NCBI GenBank assembly: GCA_018715765.1
Contig: DVKY01000122.1
Location: forward strand, 1-64,000
Length of the DNA stretch: 64,000 bases
From: Fimivicinus intestinavium
GTDB taxonomy: Bacteria; Bacillota; Clostridia; Oscillospirales; Acutalibacteraceae
Direction of reading: 5' to 3'
A model generated the notes under the pieces. That model made no database searches and was not told the DNA's origin. It was given only the letters and a program-made list of their open reading frames with translations. Positions 6,135 through 15,213 of this stretch are shown here, in pieces. Made by a program: the position numbers and the translations under genes. The stretch's first letter is position 1. Each line of letters opens with the position of its first letter.

Positions 6135-7964
6135 ATGGCTTATGAAGAACAGGATTATCACAAACGGGCGTTTGAATGGCCGGTTTGGAAAAGCATCCTG
6201 CCCTATTTAAAGCCCTATCAGAAAACGCTGCTGATGATATTGGCGCTCAACCTGGCCAGCGCGGGGATCGATATTCTGATGCCGCTGTTTCAGCGGTTTG
6301 CCATCGATCACTTTATTGAGGCGCGCACAGCCGAAGGGCTGGGCCTTTTTGCCGCAGTTTACGCAGGCGTCATCCTGCTGCAGACGGCGGGCGTCATCTG
6401 CTTTACGCGCGGCTGCATGCGGGTAGAGATGGGCATGGGGCGCGATCTTAAGCGCGCCTGCTTTGTTCACCTGCAAACGCTGTCTTTTTCCTATTATAAC
6501 GTGACGCCGGTCGGATATATCCTCTCGCGCATTATGAGTGATACCAACCGCATCGCGGGGCTGATGGCATGGAATCTGATTGATATTCTTTGGGCGCTTT
6601 TCTATGTGCTGGGCGTGTTTGCAGCAATGCTGCTGCTTAACCCGGCGCTGGCTCTGCCGGTGATTCTGGTGGTGCCGGTGATCGCCGTGCTCACGGCGTA
6701 TTTCCAAAACCGGATCCTGCACTGCAACCGCCAGATCCGCAAAGCGCACTCCCGCGTGACGAGCGCCTATAACGAGGGGATCATGGGGGCCAAAACGTCA
6801 AAGGCGCTCGTAATCGAGGAGCAAAACCACCGGGAGTTCCAGGAGGTGACCGGCGGGCTGAAAAAGGCGTCGGTGCGGTCGGCGCAGCTGAGCGCGGTTT
6901 ATATCCCGCTGGTGATGTTTTGCAGCTCGCTTGCCACGGCGATTGTGCTGGCCCGCGGCGGGCAGATGGTGAAGGAATCGCTTATTCAAATCGGCACGCT
7001 TTCCGCCTTCACCTCCTACGCGATCGGGATCTTTGAGCCGATCCAGCAGCTTGCCCGCACCATTGCGGAAGCGATCTCCGTGCAGGCGAATATTGAGCGC
7101 GTGACCGGCCTGCTGGAGGTGAAGCCTCAAATCGTAGACCGGCCGGAGGTGATTGCAAGGTATGGGGACGCTTTTCACCCCAAAAAGGAAAACTGGGAGC
7201 CGATCCGGGGGGATATTGAGTTCCGCGACGTCTCCTTCCGTTACCCAGATGGGGAAGAGGAGGTGCTGCAGCACTTCAACCTGAAAATCCCCGCCGGCTC
7301 CACGATTGCAATTGTAGGCGAAACGGGGGCGGGCAAGAGCACGCTGGTCAATTTGGCCTGCCGGTTTTTTGAACCTACAGAAGGACAGATTTTAATTGAT
7401 GGGCGCGATTACCGAGAAAGAAGCCAGCTATGGCTCCACAGCCATTTGGGGTATGTTTTGCAGAGCCCGCACCTGTTTTCCGGCAGCGTCATGGAGAATA
7501 TCCGATACGGGAGGCTGGATGCGAGCGATGAAGAGGTGATTGCGGCGGCGAAGGCCGTTTCGGCAGATCAGGTGGTGGAGAAGCTGGAAAATGGCTACCA
7601 AAGCGATGTGGGCGAGGGCGGCGACCGCCTCTCCACGGGTGAAAAGCAGCTCATCTCCTTTGCGCGTGCAGTGCTTGCAGATCCGCGGATTTTTGTGCTG
7701 GACGAGGCAACTTCCTCCATTGACACGCAGACGGAGCAGCTGATTCAGCAGGCGACGGCGAAGCTGCTGCAAAACAGGACGTCCTTCCTGATTGCCCACC
7801 GCCTTTCAACGATCCGTCAGGCGGATTTGATCCTCGTGGTGCGGGATGGGCGGATCGTCGAACAGGGCAGGCACATCGAACTGCTGCAAAAGAAAGGGTA
7901 TTATCACGACCTGTATAGCAGGCAGTTTGAAGAGGAATCCGCTATGCGGATTCTGGAGGCATAA
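6135..7964 (+). CDS. Heterodimeric ABC multidrug exporter, second subunit (BmrD-like)
   Basis: The 609-residue partner subunit starts at an ATG behind AAAAGGAGGGAG. It has six membrane helices and an ATPase domain with Walker A GETGAGKSTL and Walker B IFVLDEATSSID, which keeps the catalytic glutamate. Its signature is LSTGEKQL instead of LSGGQ, so the pair is asymmetric: each subunit is altered in one half of a composite ATP site. This is typical of BmrCD/TM287-288 exporters. It acts only together with the preceding protein. A hairpin at 8020-8053 and a repeat element follow it. Confidence 0.9.
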   Translation: MAYEEQDYHKRAFEWPVWKSILPYLKPYQKTLLMILALNLASAGIDILMPLFQRFAIDHFIEARTAEGLGLFAAVYAGVILLQTAGVICFTRGCMRVEMGMGRDLKRACFVHLQTLSFSYYNVTPVGYILSRIMSDTNRIAGLMAWNLIDILWALFYVLGVFAAMLLLNPALALPVILVVPVIAVLTAYFQNRILHCNRQIRKAHSRVTSAYNEGIMGAKTSKALVIEEQNHREFQEVTGGLKKASVRSAQLSAVYIPLVMFCSSLATAIVLARGGQMVKESLIQIGTLSAFTSYAIGIFEPIQQLARTIAEAISVQANIERVTGLLEVKPQIVDRPEVIARYGDAFHPKKENWEPIRGDIEFRDVSFRYPDGEEEVLQHFNLKIPAGSTIAIVGETGAGKSTLVNLACRFFEPTEGQILIDGRDYRERSQLWLHSHLGYVLQSPHLFSGSVMENIRYGRLDASDEEVIAAAKAVSADQVVEKLENGYQSDVGEGGDRLSTGEKQLISFARAVLADPRIFVLDEATSSIDTQTEQLIQQATAKLLQNRTSFLIAHRLSTIRQADLILVVRDGRIVEQGRHIELLQKKGYYHDLYSRQFEEESAMRILEA

Positions 7965-8019
7965 AATCTCCCCCAACGCGCTGCGTGATGCAAAGAACGC
8001 TATACGGCGGGAAACAAGC

Positions 8020-8053
8020 CAGGGGCCCCTGCTTGAGAAAGCAGAGGCCCCTG
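8020..8053. terminator. Strong hairpin between exporter and spoIIE
   Basis: CAGGGGCCCCTGCTT pairs with AAGCAGAGGCCCCTG (one mismatch) around a 4-base loop. No good T-run follows on either strand, so termination is plausible but not certain. It lies between convergent genes. Confidence 0.45.
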
Positions 8054-8094
8054 ATGCAGTAAAGGAGGGCTGTTTCTTGGAAAACGATCTACCG

Positions 8095-8248
8095 GCATCC
8101 GTATACAGGGGGGAACATTGCCGCCCGGCGTGCTCAAACGGGCGCTCGCTGTATTCTCAGGCATGCTGGAAGGCAGGGAGAATCCCGCAGCCAGGGGCGC
8201 GGCTACGGCGCTGAAAGCCGATGGGTACCCCTCCCTGTACACGGATGC
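8095..8248. mobile_element. Short TIR element, copy A (MITE-like)
   Basis: A 154-base non-coding element has terminal inverted repeats: GCATCCGTATACAGGG at the left and CCCTGTACACGGATGC at the right. The right end touches the spoIIE stop codon. The interior shares GGCGCTCGCTG, TTCTCAGGC and CCGATGGG with copy C at 35433, and GCGCGGCTACGGCGCTGAA with copy B at 19265. Confidence 0.65.
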
Positions 8249-10575
8249 TAGCGATTCTCCACGACGACCCCCGCGAGCACGGTAATATCGTCCTCATGGC
8301 CGTCTTTCCGCCTGCGGGCTGCCTCTTCTGCAATCCGGTCGGCGAGCGACTGTGCGTCTGTGCCCTCGAAGGCCTGCAGCTCCGCTTGAATCCACCCCGT
8401 GCCGGCGCCCAGCGCACCGTCGGAAACCAGCAGGATCCAATCGCCTGGCTGAAGCCTTGTCCGAAAATCAGAGAAGCGCGTTTCCTTTAAAATTCCGATG
8501 GGCATGGAGGCACGCTCCATGACCTCTGTTTTTCCGCCCCTGCGCAGGAAGGAGGCGGCGGCGCCCGCCTTGCAGATGGTGCACCCGCCGGTATAGAAAT
8601 CGAGGCTGGCAAGATCCAGCGTGGCGAACGATTCCTCCTCTGCTTTTGCCAGCAGCGCCGCATTGACCATGCGCAGCGCGGTGCCAAAGCTGAGCCCGGC
8701 CTTCACCAGCTTGGAAAACAGGCCGCTTGCCATGGCTGCGTCTACGGCGGCCCGCCCGCCTGTGCCCATTCCGTCGCTGATGAGCAGGAGCTGCCTGCCG
8801 CGCCCATCCCGGAAGACCTCAAAGGTGTCTCCACATAATACAGAGGCGTCACAGGCACGTTGGCTTGCCCCGGTGCGCATGGTGAAGGGAGCTCTCTCGC
8901 AGCAGGTAAGATACAGTTCGCCGGAGATGACCTCCACGCTGGGGGGATCGAACGCCCGCCCGCAGGCCTCTTGCAGCGCCGCTAACAGCTCCCTTTGGTG
9001 CGGGCTTTTTTCACCCGGCGTGCCGGAGGCCTCAATATACATGCGGCCATTTTCGCCGATCCGGCAGACAGCGCGCTGGATGGAGAGCCCTGTGCTATTG
9101 AGCAGCGATTGTACGCGGGCGGCTGCCTCGTCGTCAAAAAGAAGCTCCTGCCCGAAATCCAGCGCAAGATCTTCCAGTAGCTCCGCCATTTCGCCGAATT
9201 GCTCCCCGATGATTGCGCGCAGGCGGCTCATCCGGCTTTGCGTGACGGCGCGGGTGGTGTGCGCTGCAAATGCCTGCTGGTATCGGCCAAGCAGGCTGGT
9301 AAGCCGGATGCAGCGGCCGGAAAACGATGCGGGCAGCTGATCGGGGGAGAGGGGGCCGCCCTGCTCCAGCAGGGTTTCTATTTTTCGCACCGCCTGTATG
9401 GTTTCCGCCTCGTATTCCCGCCAGCATTTTTCCCGCATACCGCACTGGCCGCAAACAGATTCCCGCACCTGCCCGTGCAGCAGCTGAAGCCCCGGCGTGC
9501 GCAGCCGCTTCAGGCTTTCCGACACGGCGCTGACGGAGGAGGAAACATATCGCATGCCGGAAGCTGCCGCCTGTAAACGCTCCGAGAGGGCGTGGGACAT
9601 ATCCTGCGCATGAAAGGCGGCAGGCGGGTGCAGCATCGCCTCTGCTTTTTGAATCCATTTGGAGGGGATGAGCACAAACAAAACGGTTGCGATTGCGGTT
9701 TCAATCAGGGCGTGAACGGCTTGTTCGCTGCCGCCCTCCAGAATAACGACCACTCCATTCGCCGCCGCAAAGGCGGCCGCGCATCCAAACTGGCCGAGCG
9801 GCGCGAATAACCCCGCGAGCAGGCCGCCAAAGGCATAAGAGCCGGTCAAAAAGCGGAAGCCCTCCCCAAAGCCCATAGCGAGGCCCGCCACTGTGCCTGC
9901 AATACATCCGCCGGCCTCCCGCCCGCAGCGCGCGCCGAGCAGGATCAGCAGTACAGCGGCAATTCGTGCAGGAGCGATGCCGCCGGCCTCAAATCCGGCC
10001 ATCGCAAAAAGCACGAGCGCGCAGGCGGCGATTAGGCAGGCGGTTTCCTGCGGGGTGAGCGATTGCAGGCGGCTGGCCCGGCCGGCTAGGGAAAAGGCTT
10101 TGTGAAAGAAATAGGCGGCGCCTCCGGCCAGCAGCGCCTCCGCCCCATACAATGCCGCAAGGGCAGCCGTAAGCCCGTCGGATAGGCCCATAGCCAGCCC
10201 GGTAGCGAGGCAACAGCAGGCGGCGGCCGCACAGGCAAGCGGACGCGCAATCTTTTTTTGCCTTATTTGGAAAAGCGCATAGCTTATTACGGAAACCGCG
10301 ACCACGCTTGCAAGATAGCGCAGAGGAGTTTCCCCTTCAAAGCCGGCGGATAAATACCCAAGGCATGCGCCCAGGGAGGCAGCCAGTATGCTATCCTTTG
10401 GAGCACCTGCCACCAGAGAGATTCCCAGCGGAGCAAACTCACCGAAAACCGGCGCCTGGGCGAGTGCAAATCCGGCGGCCAGTGTAAACGATTGCCGAAG
10501 CAGAAACCGCGCGGCGGCGGGGATCCTCCAGGGAAACGTATGCGAAAAACGAAGCGCCTGACCTCTGCTTTTCAT
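8248..10575 (-). CDS. spoIIE: Stage II sporulation protein E, PP2C phosphatase
   Basis: The roughly 775-residue protein has about ten hydrophobic helices in its first 300 residues, a central regulatory region with CGQCGMREKCW near residue 375, and a C-terminal PP2C phosphatase domain. The metal-binding aspartates lie in LLISDGMGTGG (near 600) and LLVSDGALG (near 719). SpoIIE dephosphorylates the anti-anti-sigma factor SpoIIAA to activate sigma-F in the forespore and also acts at the asymmetric septum. The ATG at 10575 is downstream of the inferred promoter; its ribosome binding site is weak and two GTG codons just upstream are alternatives. The stop codon directly abuts repeat element A. Confidence 0.92.
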   Translation of the reverse strand: MKSRGQALRFSHTFPWRIPAAARFLLRQSFTLAAGFALAQAPVFGEFAPLGISLVAGAPKDSILAASLGACLGYLSAGFEGETPLRYLASVVAVSVISYALFQIRQKKIARPLACAAAACCCLATGLAMGLSDGLTAALAALYGAEALLAGGAAYFFHKAFSLAGRASRLQSLTPQETACLIAACALVLFAMAGFEAGGIAPARIAAVLLILLGARCGREAGGCIAGTVAGLAMGFGEGFRFLTGSYAFGGLLAGLFAPLGQFGCAAAFAAANGVVVILEGGSEQAVHALIETAIATVLFVLIPSKWIQKAEAMLHPPAAFHAQDMSHALSERLQAAASGMRYVSSSVSAVSESLKRLRTPGLQLLHGQVRESVCGQCGMREKCWREYEAETIQAVRKIETLLEQGGPLSPDQLPASFSGRCIRLTSLLGRYQQAFAAHTTRAVTQSRMSRLRAIIGEQFGEMAELLEDLALDFGQELLFDDEAAARVQSLLNSTGLSIQRAVCRIGENGRMYIEASGTPGEKSPHQRELLAALQEACGRAFDPPSVEVISGELYLTCCERAPFTMRTGASQRACDASVLCGDTFEVFRDGRGRQLLLISDGMGTGGRAAVDAAMASGLFSKLVKAGLSFGTALRMVNAALLAKAEEESFATLDLASLDFYTGGCTICKAGAAASFLRRGGKTEVMERASMPIGILKETRFSDFRTRLQPGDWILLVSDGALGAGTGWIQAELQAFEGTDAQSLADRIAEEAARRRKDGHEDDITVLAGVVVENR

Positions 10576-10641
10576 ATTCTTTAACACCACGCTTTGCAAA
10601 GCTGGGCCTGTCCGGCAGGGAGACGGAAAGGCTCTCCTGCC

Positions 10642-10676
10642 ATTATAAAAGGCGCTTTGCAAAATATGTGTCGGAA
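10642..10676 (-). promoter_or_regulatory. Putative Spo0A-dependent spoIIE promoter
   Basis: On the minus strand a perfect TATAAT (10642-10647) lies 21 bases from TTCCGACA (10669-10676), whose complement TGTCGGAA resembles the Spo0A box TGTCGAA. No good -35 exists at 17 bases. In B. subtilis, spoIIE and spoIIG use the same long-spaced, Spo0A-assisted arrangement. Confidence 0.4.
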
Positions 10677-10833
10677 CACGATGCAGAAGAAAGGCGCTTT
10701 TGCAGCTTCCTTGGCTGTTTTCTTTTCATTTATGAGAAGGCGGGCGCTGGCGTATGCTTTTGCCCATGGGGATCAGGCGGATATTGCCGTGGGCCCCGCA
10801 ATGGGCGCCACGGTTTTTCTGTGCGGCGCAAAC

Positions 10834-12363
10834 TCATTTGGAGCCTGGAGAAGAGGCTTTCCAATTCTCGGCGAAGATAAAAAGGCGGTAGTTAAGCTCC
10901 TCCGCCTTTTTTCGCAGCCAGCGCGTTTTTGGCGTTTTGACAGAGGTGCCGTCGCTTTCAAAAACCTGAAGGCAGCTTAGATAGGGCTCCCGACGGCAGG
11001 CGGTAATGGTGAGCTTTAATTGCATTGTGGAAATGGGATGGAACAGCGCAATTTTTTGAAAGCCGATTACCGTGCCGGAATATACCTGTTTCCAGCGCCC
11101 TCCCACCATCGCCTCGATCTCAAAGGCCTCTACACGCTGGGAGTAACGCGTATCCTCCCGGAGCAGCATTTTATCGACCAGAGCCTCCTGCCGGAAATCG
11201 AGCAGGAAGGTGTAGCGCTCCGCCTCCTTTGCGGGGGAATAGCAGCCGCCGTCGGGCCGCAAGCAATTTTTGAGGGGGAAGCCCTCCTTCGGCGCCGGCG
11301 CAGTGATGCGCTCAAACAACACCTGCCGGGCAAAGGCAGAGGAGATTCGCCTGCCAAGCTCCGCCAATCTGGCAGCATCCTTTTCATGGACCAAGCCGCG
11401 CTGATCCGGTGGGACGTTTAACAGCAGCAGGGTGTTGCCGCCCACGGTGGAATAATAAAGGTGCAGAAGCTGGTCAATGGTGCGAACCCTGCCATCCTCC
11501 TTCTGATGATAAAACCACCCGGGCCGAATCGATACATCTGCCTCCGCAGGGTACCAGATCAGCTCATCGTGCCCCTCCAGCGCCTTGCGGCTGCCCAGAT
11601 CGCTAAAGGCGATATCCGCGCCCTTTTTCCGGAAAGCGTCGGAATCCTCCTGCTGGGAGTTCTTTTCAATGGTTTGCAGGTCAAAGGAAAAGCGGGGCAC
11701 CACATTCCATTCCGAGCGCCGGGTAATACCGCTCTCATTCCCCAGCCAACGTACATCCGGCCCACAGTTGGAGATGACGCAATCCGGCTGCAGGCGGCGG
11801 ATCGTTTCATAATAGCGGGCGAAGTCATAGGCCTGCTTTGGCTTTCCATCCAGATAGGTGCCGCAAGCGCCATCCAGCCAGACGGTGAAAATCTCGCCGT
11901 AATTCGTCAGGAGCTCCGTCAGCTGGCCAACATAGAAATCGTCATAGGCGGGCGTGCCATAGCGGGGATCGTGACGATCCCAGGGGGAGAGATACACGCC
12001 GAATTTTAAGCCGTATTTTGCGCAGGAGCGGGCGAGCTCCCCTACGATATCGCCCTTACCCTCCCGGTAAGGGCTGGAGGCGATGGTGTAATCCGTCAGA
12101 CGGCTCGGCCAAAGGCAAAAGCCATCGTGGTGCTTGGCTGTGAGAATAGCGCCTCGCATCCCGGCGTTGCGCAGCGCTCGCACCCATTGATCCGTGTCAA
12201 GCTGCGTGGGGCAAAACAGCGCGGGGCTCGCCTTGCCGTCGCTCCACTCTTTATCCAGAAAGGTATTCATGCCAAAGTGGAGAAACGCGTAAAACCTGAG
12301 CTCCTGTATTTTCAACTGGCGGGGGCTTGGTGTGATAGAAGTGTAGAAATCAAGCCGGTCCAT
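10834..12363 (-). CDS. GH29 alpha-L-fucosidase
   Basis: The 509-residue protein has a GH29 barrel followed by a C-terminal beta-sandwich. HFGMNTF (near 29), AKHHDGFCLWPS (near 76) and YLSPWDRH (near 124) are family blocks, and the nucleophile should be Asp164 in TVWLDGACG. It would release terminal L-fucose from host or milk glycans; no signal peptide is seen, so it should act on imported sugars. The ATG at 12363 follows AGGAGAAGGGAGCC. The last 25 or so codons read through an intrinsic-terminator sequence (10879-10912), suggesting that the frame has been extended beyond its original end. An acid/base residue cannot be assigned by eye. Confidence 0.88.
   Translation of the reverse strand: MDRLDFYTSITPSPRQLKIQELRFYAFLHFGMNTFLDKEWSDGKASPALFCPTQLDTDQWVRALRNAGMRGAILTAKHHDGFCLWPSRLTDYTIASSPYREGKGDIVGELARSCAKYGLKFGVYLSPWDRHDPRYGTPAYDDFYVGQLTELLTNYGEIFTVWLDGACGTYLDGKPKQAYDFARYYETIRRLQPDCVISNCGPDVRWLGNESGITRRSEWNVVPRFSFDLQTIEKNSQQEDSDAFRKKGADIAFSDLGSRKALEGHDELIWYPAEADVSIRPGWFYHQKEDGRVRTIDQLLHLYYSTVGGNTLLLLNVPPDQRGLVHEKDAARLAELGRRISSAFARQVLFERITAPAPKEGFPLKNCLRPDGGCYSPAKEAERYTFLLDFRQEALVDKMLLREDTRYSQRVEAFEIEAMVGGRWKQVYSGTVIGFQKIALFHPISTMQLKLTITACRREPYLSCLQVFESDGTSVKTPKTRWLRKKAEELNYRLFIFAENWKASSPGSK
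10879..10912 (-). terminator. Intrinsic terminator inside the fucosidase 3' end
   Basis: The minus strand reads AAAAAAGGCGG, a 13-base loop, CCGCCTTTTT. It lies upstream of the annotated stop codon of the fucosidase. Confidence 0.65.
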
Positions 12364-12785
12364 CAAAAGGCTCCCTTCTCCTGCATCTTGGCCCGCCCGC
12401 AGGTTCCACACATGTGGAAGCTCTGCGGCCGGCGGCGTAATGTTGCCGGGCAAAGCGGCTGAAACAATTGTACCATGTTGAAAGGGCACCGGCAACCGGA
12501 GCGACCAATTTTTCAGTTTTTCTGCGTCATCCTCTCAATACAGAAAGGAGAAATCCGAAAGGGAGAGACGCTTCCGGGATGAGAGACAGAGAAAGCGGCC
12601 CGATGGATTTCGGGCCGCTTTGATGCATTTCCCTTACGATCGGGCCTTTCCCTGCCGCGCAAATCGCCGGGCAAAATTTGCACGGCTTTCGGAAACGGGA
12701 GCTTTGCGCATTTTATCAGACAAGGGAGAAATCCCTTTGGCGAAACCAGCGCGGAGCCTCCGAAAAGCGAAGGCACAGCGCTGCG
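12364..12785. other. Intergenic stretch, fucosidase upstream region
   Basis: About 420 bases without a credible gene. It holds a terminator hairpin at 12592-12622 and presumably the fucosidase promoter. I see no further repeats or conserved motif; small open frames here lack ribosome binding sites. Confidence 0.6.
12592..12622 (-). terminator. Terminator of the small lipoprotein gene
   Basis: AAAGCGGCCCG and CGGGCCGCTTT form an 11-base perfect stem. On the minus strand it ends GCCGCTTTCTC, a modest T-tract, about 165 bases past the lipoprotein stop. Confidence 0.55.
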
Positions 12786-13079
12786 TCAGCTGAGCGCGTT
12801 GCTGATATCCTCCTTGGCATCGTCAGCCGCGTTGCTGAGGCCTTCGCCGATTTTGGTCAGATCATCCCGCGCCTCGCTGCCGGCCTCGCTCAAGGCTCCG
12901 CTCGCTCTGGTCATATCGTCCGCCAGGCGGCTGCTGGCGTTTTCCATCATATTGGTCGAGTTTTCAACGGGGGAGGAGGAGGGCTCTGTAATCTTGCCAT
13001 CGTCCGCATCGCCGCAGCCTGCAAGCAGCACGCTGCAAACCAAAGTCAGGCCCAGAAGAATGGTGACAACCTTTTTCAT
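12786..13079 (-). CDS. Small lipoprotein of unknown function
   Basis: The 97-residue product has a lipoprotein signal (MKKVVTILLGLTLVCSVLLAGC, lipobox LLAGC, acylated Cys at residue 21). A short Ser/Pro/Glu linker follows, then an amphipathic helical region rich in Ala, Asp and Glu ending in SNALS. The helix suggests a coiled coil on the outer face of the membrane. I do not recognise a family. An AAAAAGGAG site precedes the ATG. It lies just downstream of ypeB on the same strand, about 200 bases away, and could be sporulation-associated by position only. Confidence 0.65.
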   Translation of the reverse strand: MKKVVTILLGLTLVCSVLLAGCGDADDGKITEPSSSPVENSTNMMENASSRLADDMTRASGALSEAGSEARDDLTKIGEGLSNAADDAKEDISNALS

Positions 13080-13281
13080 GTGTAAAACTCCTTTTTAAAA
13101 CTTTTCCGACGCCCGGATTCGTTCCAAAGCGGCGGTGCTGATGATAGAATGCCCAGGTTTTATGGGCTTTATACGCCGGCTTATGCCCCTAAAGAGATTC
13201 CGCAGCGCATGAGCACGCTGTGCGAAGCGTGTTGTATCCGTTCTGCTGAAACAGCTGGGGCCGGGTCCTTTCAAACGGGGC

Positions 13282-14631
13282 TTATCGGGTCAGAACGCCG
13301 CCGTCTGTCCGAAGCAGCTGGAGGATGTTTGCCTCGTTCCCGGTGCTCGCATCGATATAAACGAGCAGCTCGTCCTCCTGCTGCCCCTGGCATCGAAATT
13401 CGTAGCAATAAATTTCACCGCCCGCATCCGTGGGAATGAACGCCAGCCGTGAGGAGAGCACCGTAAGCCTTGAGCTCAGACGCTGCTGTGCCTGCCCCTT
13501 GGTGATCTGAGGCGTAGGGATCGTGCGCTCCTTGTGGTTCATCAGATAACCGCGCGCATCCACGGAAAGAATTTCGCCGTTATCCAAGGCGACGCCTACT
13601 TTAATCAGGTCTGTATAACAAATCGCATCGCCCTCCATTTGGGCAAAGTTGACAACGCAGATACCATCGTTGATGGCATAATAGCTATCCTGCATATTGG
13701 AATAGCCCATCTCTTTCAGAAAAGCAGAGGCGCGGGAGATGGCGTCTTCAGCATCCAGCGTTGCCTCCCCGGCAAAGCGGGAATTGAGCATATAGCAGAG
13801 ATAACCGCCGGCTTTTGTCACGCTGAGGCTCACTGTATCATAGAAAAAACCATAGGAGGGCATCGTCCCCTCTTCATCCGCATCGTCCTGCAGGCTGTTT
13901 GCCGCGACGCCGCAATACCGTGCCGCAACCTCTGCGGCTTCCTCGCGGGTTACGCTCTCCTTTCCATCCAGCATGGCGGGGCTCTTTTGATAAATATGGT
14001 CAGAAAACGGCCCATCGTAGATAAGCGTCGGGTAATCCGCAATGGATTGCTCCGCATCGGAAAAGCTATCGCTGAGGGAGAGCGTCTGCACATCTTCCCC
14101 GCCTTGGGAAAGCGTGTCCCGCGCCTGCTCCCACGTGAGCGTTCCATTGTCAAGGTGCATGGTGACAATGGCGAGCTGATTGCACAGGGAGCGTGAAATC
14201 TCCAGCAGCTTCTCAAGGGTTGCCCGTTCGCTTTCGGCAATGGTTCCGCCGCCGGCAACCTTGCGGTCCAGCGCCATTGCATATTCCCCCACCTGGGAGA
14301 GAAATTTATAGGTGTTATCCATCTGCAGGCTGGAGGTGGGCAGCTGGCTAAGGCTGCTCTTTGCGCCGGAGGCCTCGCGCCAAAGGGAGGAGGAGAGCTT
14401 TGAGAGCATGGGAGGGGTATTGCTGTAGATTACCTTGCTCAGATCGCTTTCAATTTGATCCATATATTCTCCGAGCTCCAGCACTGCGCGCTGCTGTGTT
14501 TCCTCATAAGCGGTTTTGTAACGGCGTGTTTGCACCGCTCCGATAGCAGCCGTTGCGGTCAGAACGACGAAAAGCGCGGCCAGATAGCTTGCCAGACGGA
14601 TTCTGCCGCGGCGGGAATGGGTTTGATACAT
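13282..14631 (-). CDS. ypeB: Germination protein YpeB
   Basis: The 449-residue protein starts MYQTHSRRGRIRLASYLAALF, an N-terminal membrane anchor, followed by the YpeB helical region and C-terminal PepSY-type repeats (EEAAEVAARYCGV, DAEDAISRASAFLKEMGY, TKGQAQQRLSSRL). YpeB is a forespore protein that localises and stabilises the cortex-lytic enzyme SleB, allowing cortex breakdown on germination. The ATG at 14631 follows AAGGATGG. In most spore formers sleB lies immediately upstream; here there is only a repeat-filled non-coding stretch, so sleB must be elsewhere or absent. Confidence 0.9.
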   Translation of the reverse strand: MYQTHSRRGRIRLASYLAALFVVLTATAAIGAVQTRRYKTAYEETQQRAVLELGEYMDQIESDLSKVIYSNTPPMLSKLSSSLWREASGAKSSLSQLPTSSLQMDNTYKFLSQVGEYAMALDRKVAGGGTIAESERATLEKLLEISRSLCNQLAIVTMHLDNGTLTWEQARDTLSQGGEDVQTLSLSDSFSDAEQSIADYPTLIYDGPFSDHIYQKSPAMLDGKESVTREEAAEVAARYCGVAANSLQDDADEEGTMPSYGFFYDTVSLSVTKAGGYLCYMLNSRFAGEATLDAEDAISRASAFLKEMGYSNMQDSYYAINDGICVVNFAQMEGDAICYTDLIKVGVALDNGEILSVDARGYLMNHKERTIPTPQITKGQAQQRLSSRLTVLSSRLAFIPTDAGGEIYCYEFRCQGQQEDELLVYIDASTGNEANILQLLRTDGGVLTR

Positions 14632-14781
14632 TGGGAACCATCCTTTCCAAGCAAAAAAGCCTGTGATTGACTCTATTTTTTGCATGGATGCGCAGAATAT
14701 TCTTGTTGGCTGCCGCAGATCTCACTTGTGGAGAAAAGTGCAAAAGTTACAAAAATGAAATCATATTCTCAATTTATAAAG

Positions 14782-14810
14782 TGTACAAATAATCTACCTT
14801 GTGTTATAAT
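14782..14810 (+). promoter_or_regulatory. Possible promoter feeding the repeat region
   Basis: TGTACA and a perfect TATAAT are 17 bases apart. A transcript would start around 14817, exactly at the first hairpin unit of the tandem repeat, and could continue toward lacZ. Confidence 0.45.
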
Positions 14811-15213
14811 AACCTCACGAAACAGCAACCAAATCAAAGATTTGGGCTGTTTCGGAGAACATTGGCGTCGGCCTGCTGCGCGGCCTCGGCTAAATAACCT
14901 CACGAAACAGCAACCAAATCAGAGATTTGGACTGTTTCGGAGAACATTGGCGTTCGGCCTGCTGCGCGGCCTCGGCGAAATAACCTCACGAAACACGGAG
15001 GGAATACGCATGCATTTACGCCTAGCGGCTTAACGCACGGTCTGCGGCCGGATTCCGGCCCTTGCTGCGTCAAAAATGCTCCGAATCCAAAAAGGATTCG
15101 TGCGCTCTTTTCCTTGCAATGGCTCAAAATCCAGCGCGCATTCCGCACGTTGAAATGCATCCGCATTCCCTCCAACCCAATCAAAGATTTGGGCTGTTTC
15201 GGAGAACCTTGTA
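14811..15213. repeat. 85-base tandem hairpin repeats with flanking inverted repeats
   Basis: Two consecutive units of 85 and 86 bases begin at 14811 and 14896, and a third start (AACCTCACGAAACACGG) lies at 14982. Each full unit contains a stem CGAAACAGC..CCAAATC / GATTTGG..GCTGTTTCG followed by GGAGAACATTGGCG and GGCCTGCTGCGCGGCCTCGGC. Half of the hairpin recurs at 15178-15211. GGAGGGAATACGCATGCATTT (14997-15017) is repeated inverted near 15153-15175. The array fills the 760-base gap between ypeB and lacZ and has no coding capacity that I trust. Confidence 0.75.

Noticed and set aside
14811..15000. Tandem repeats that might be a CRISPR array
   Set aside because: Only two full 85-base units with near-identical interiors are present; there are no variable spacers and no cas genes.
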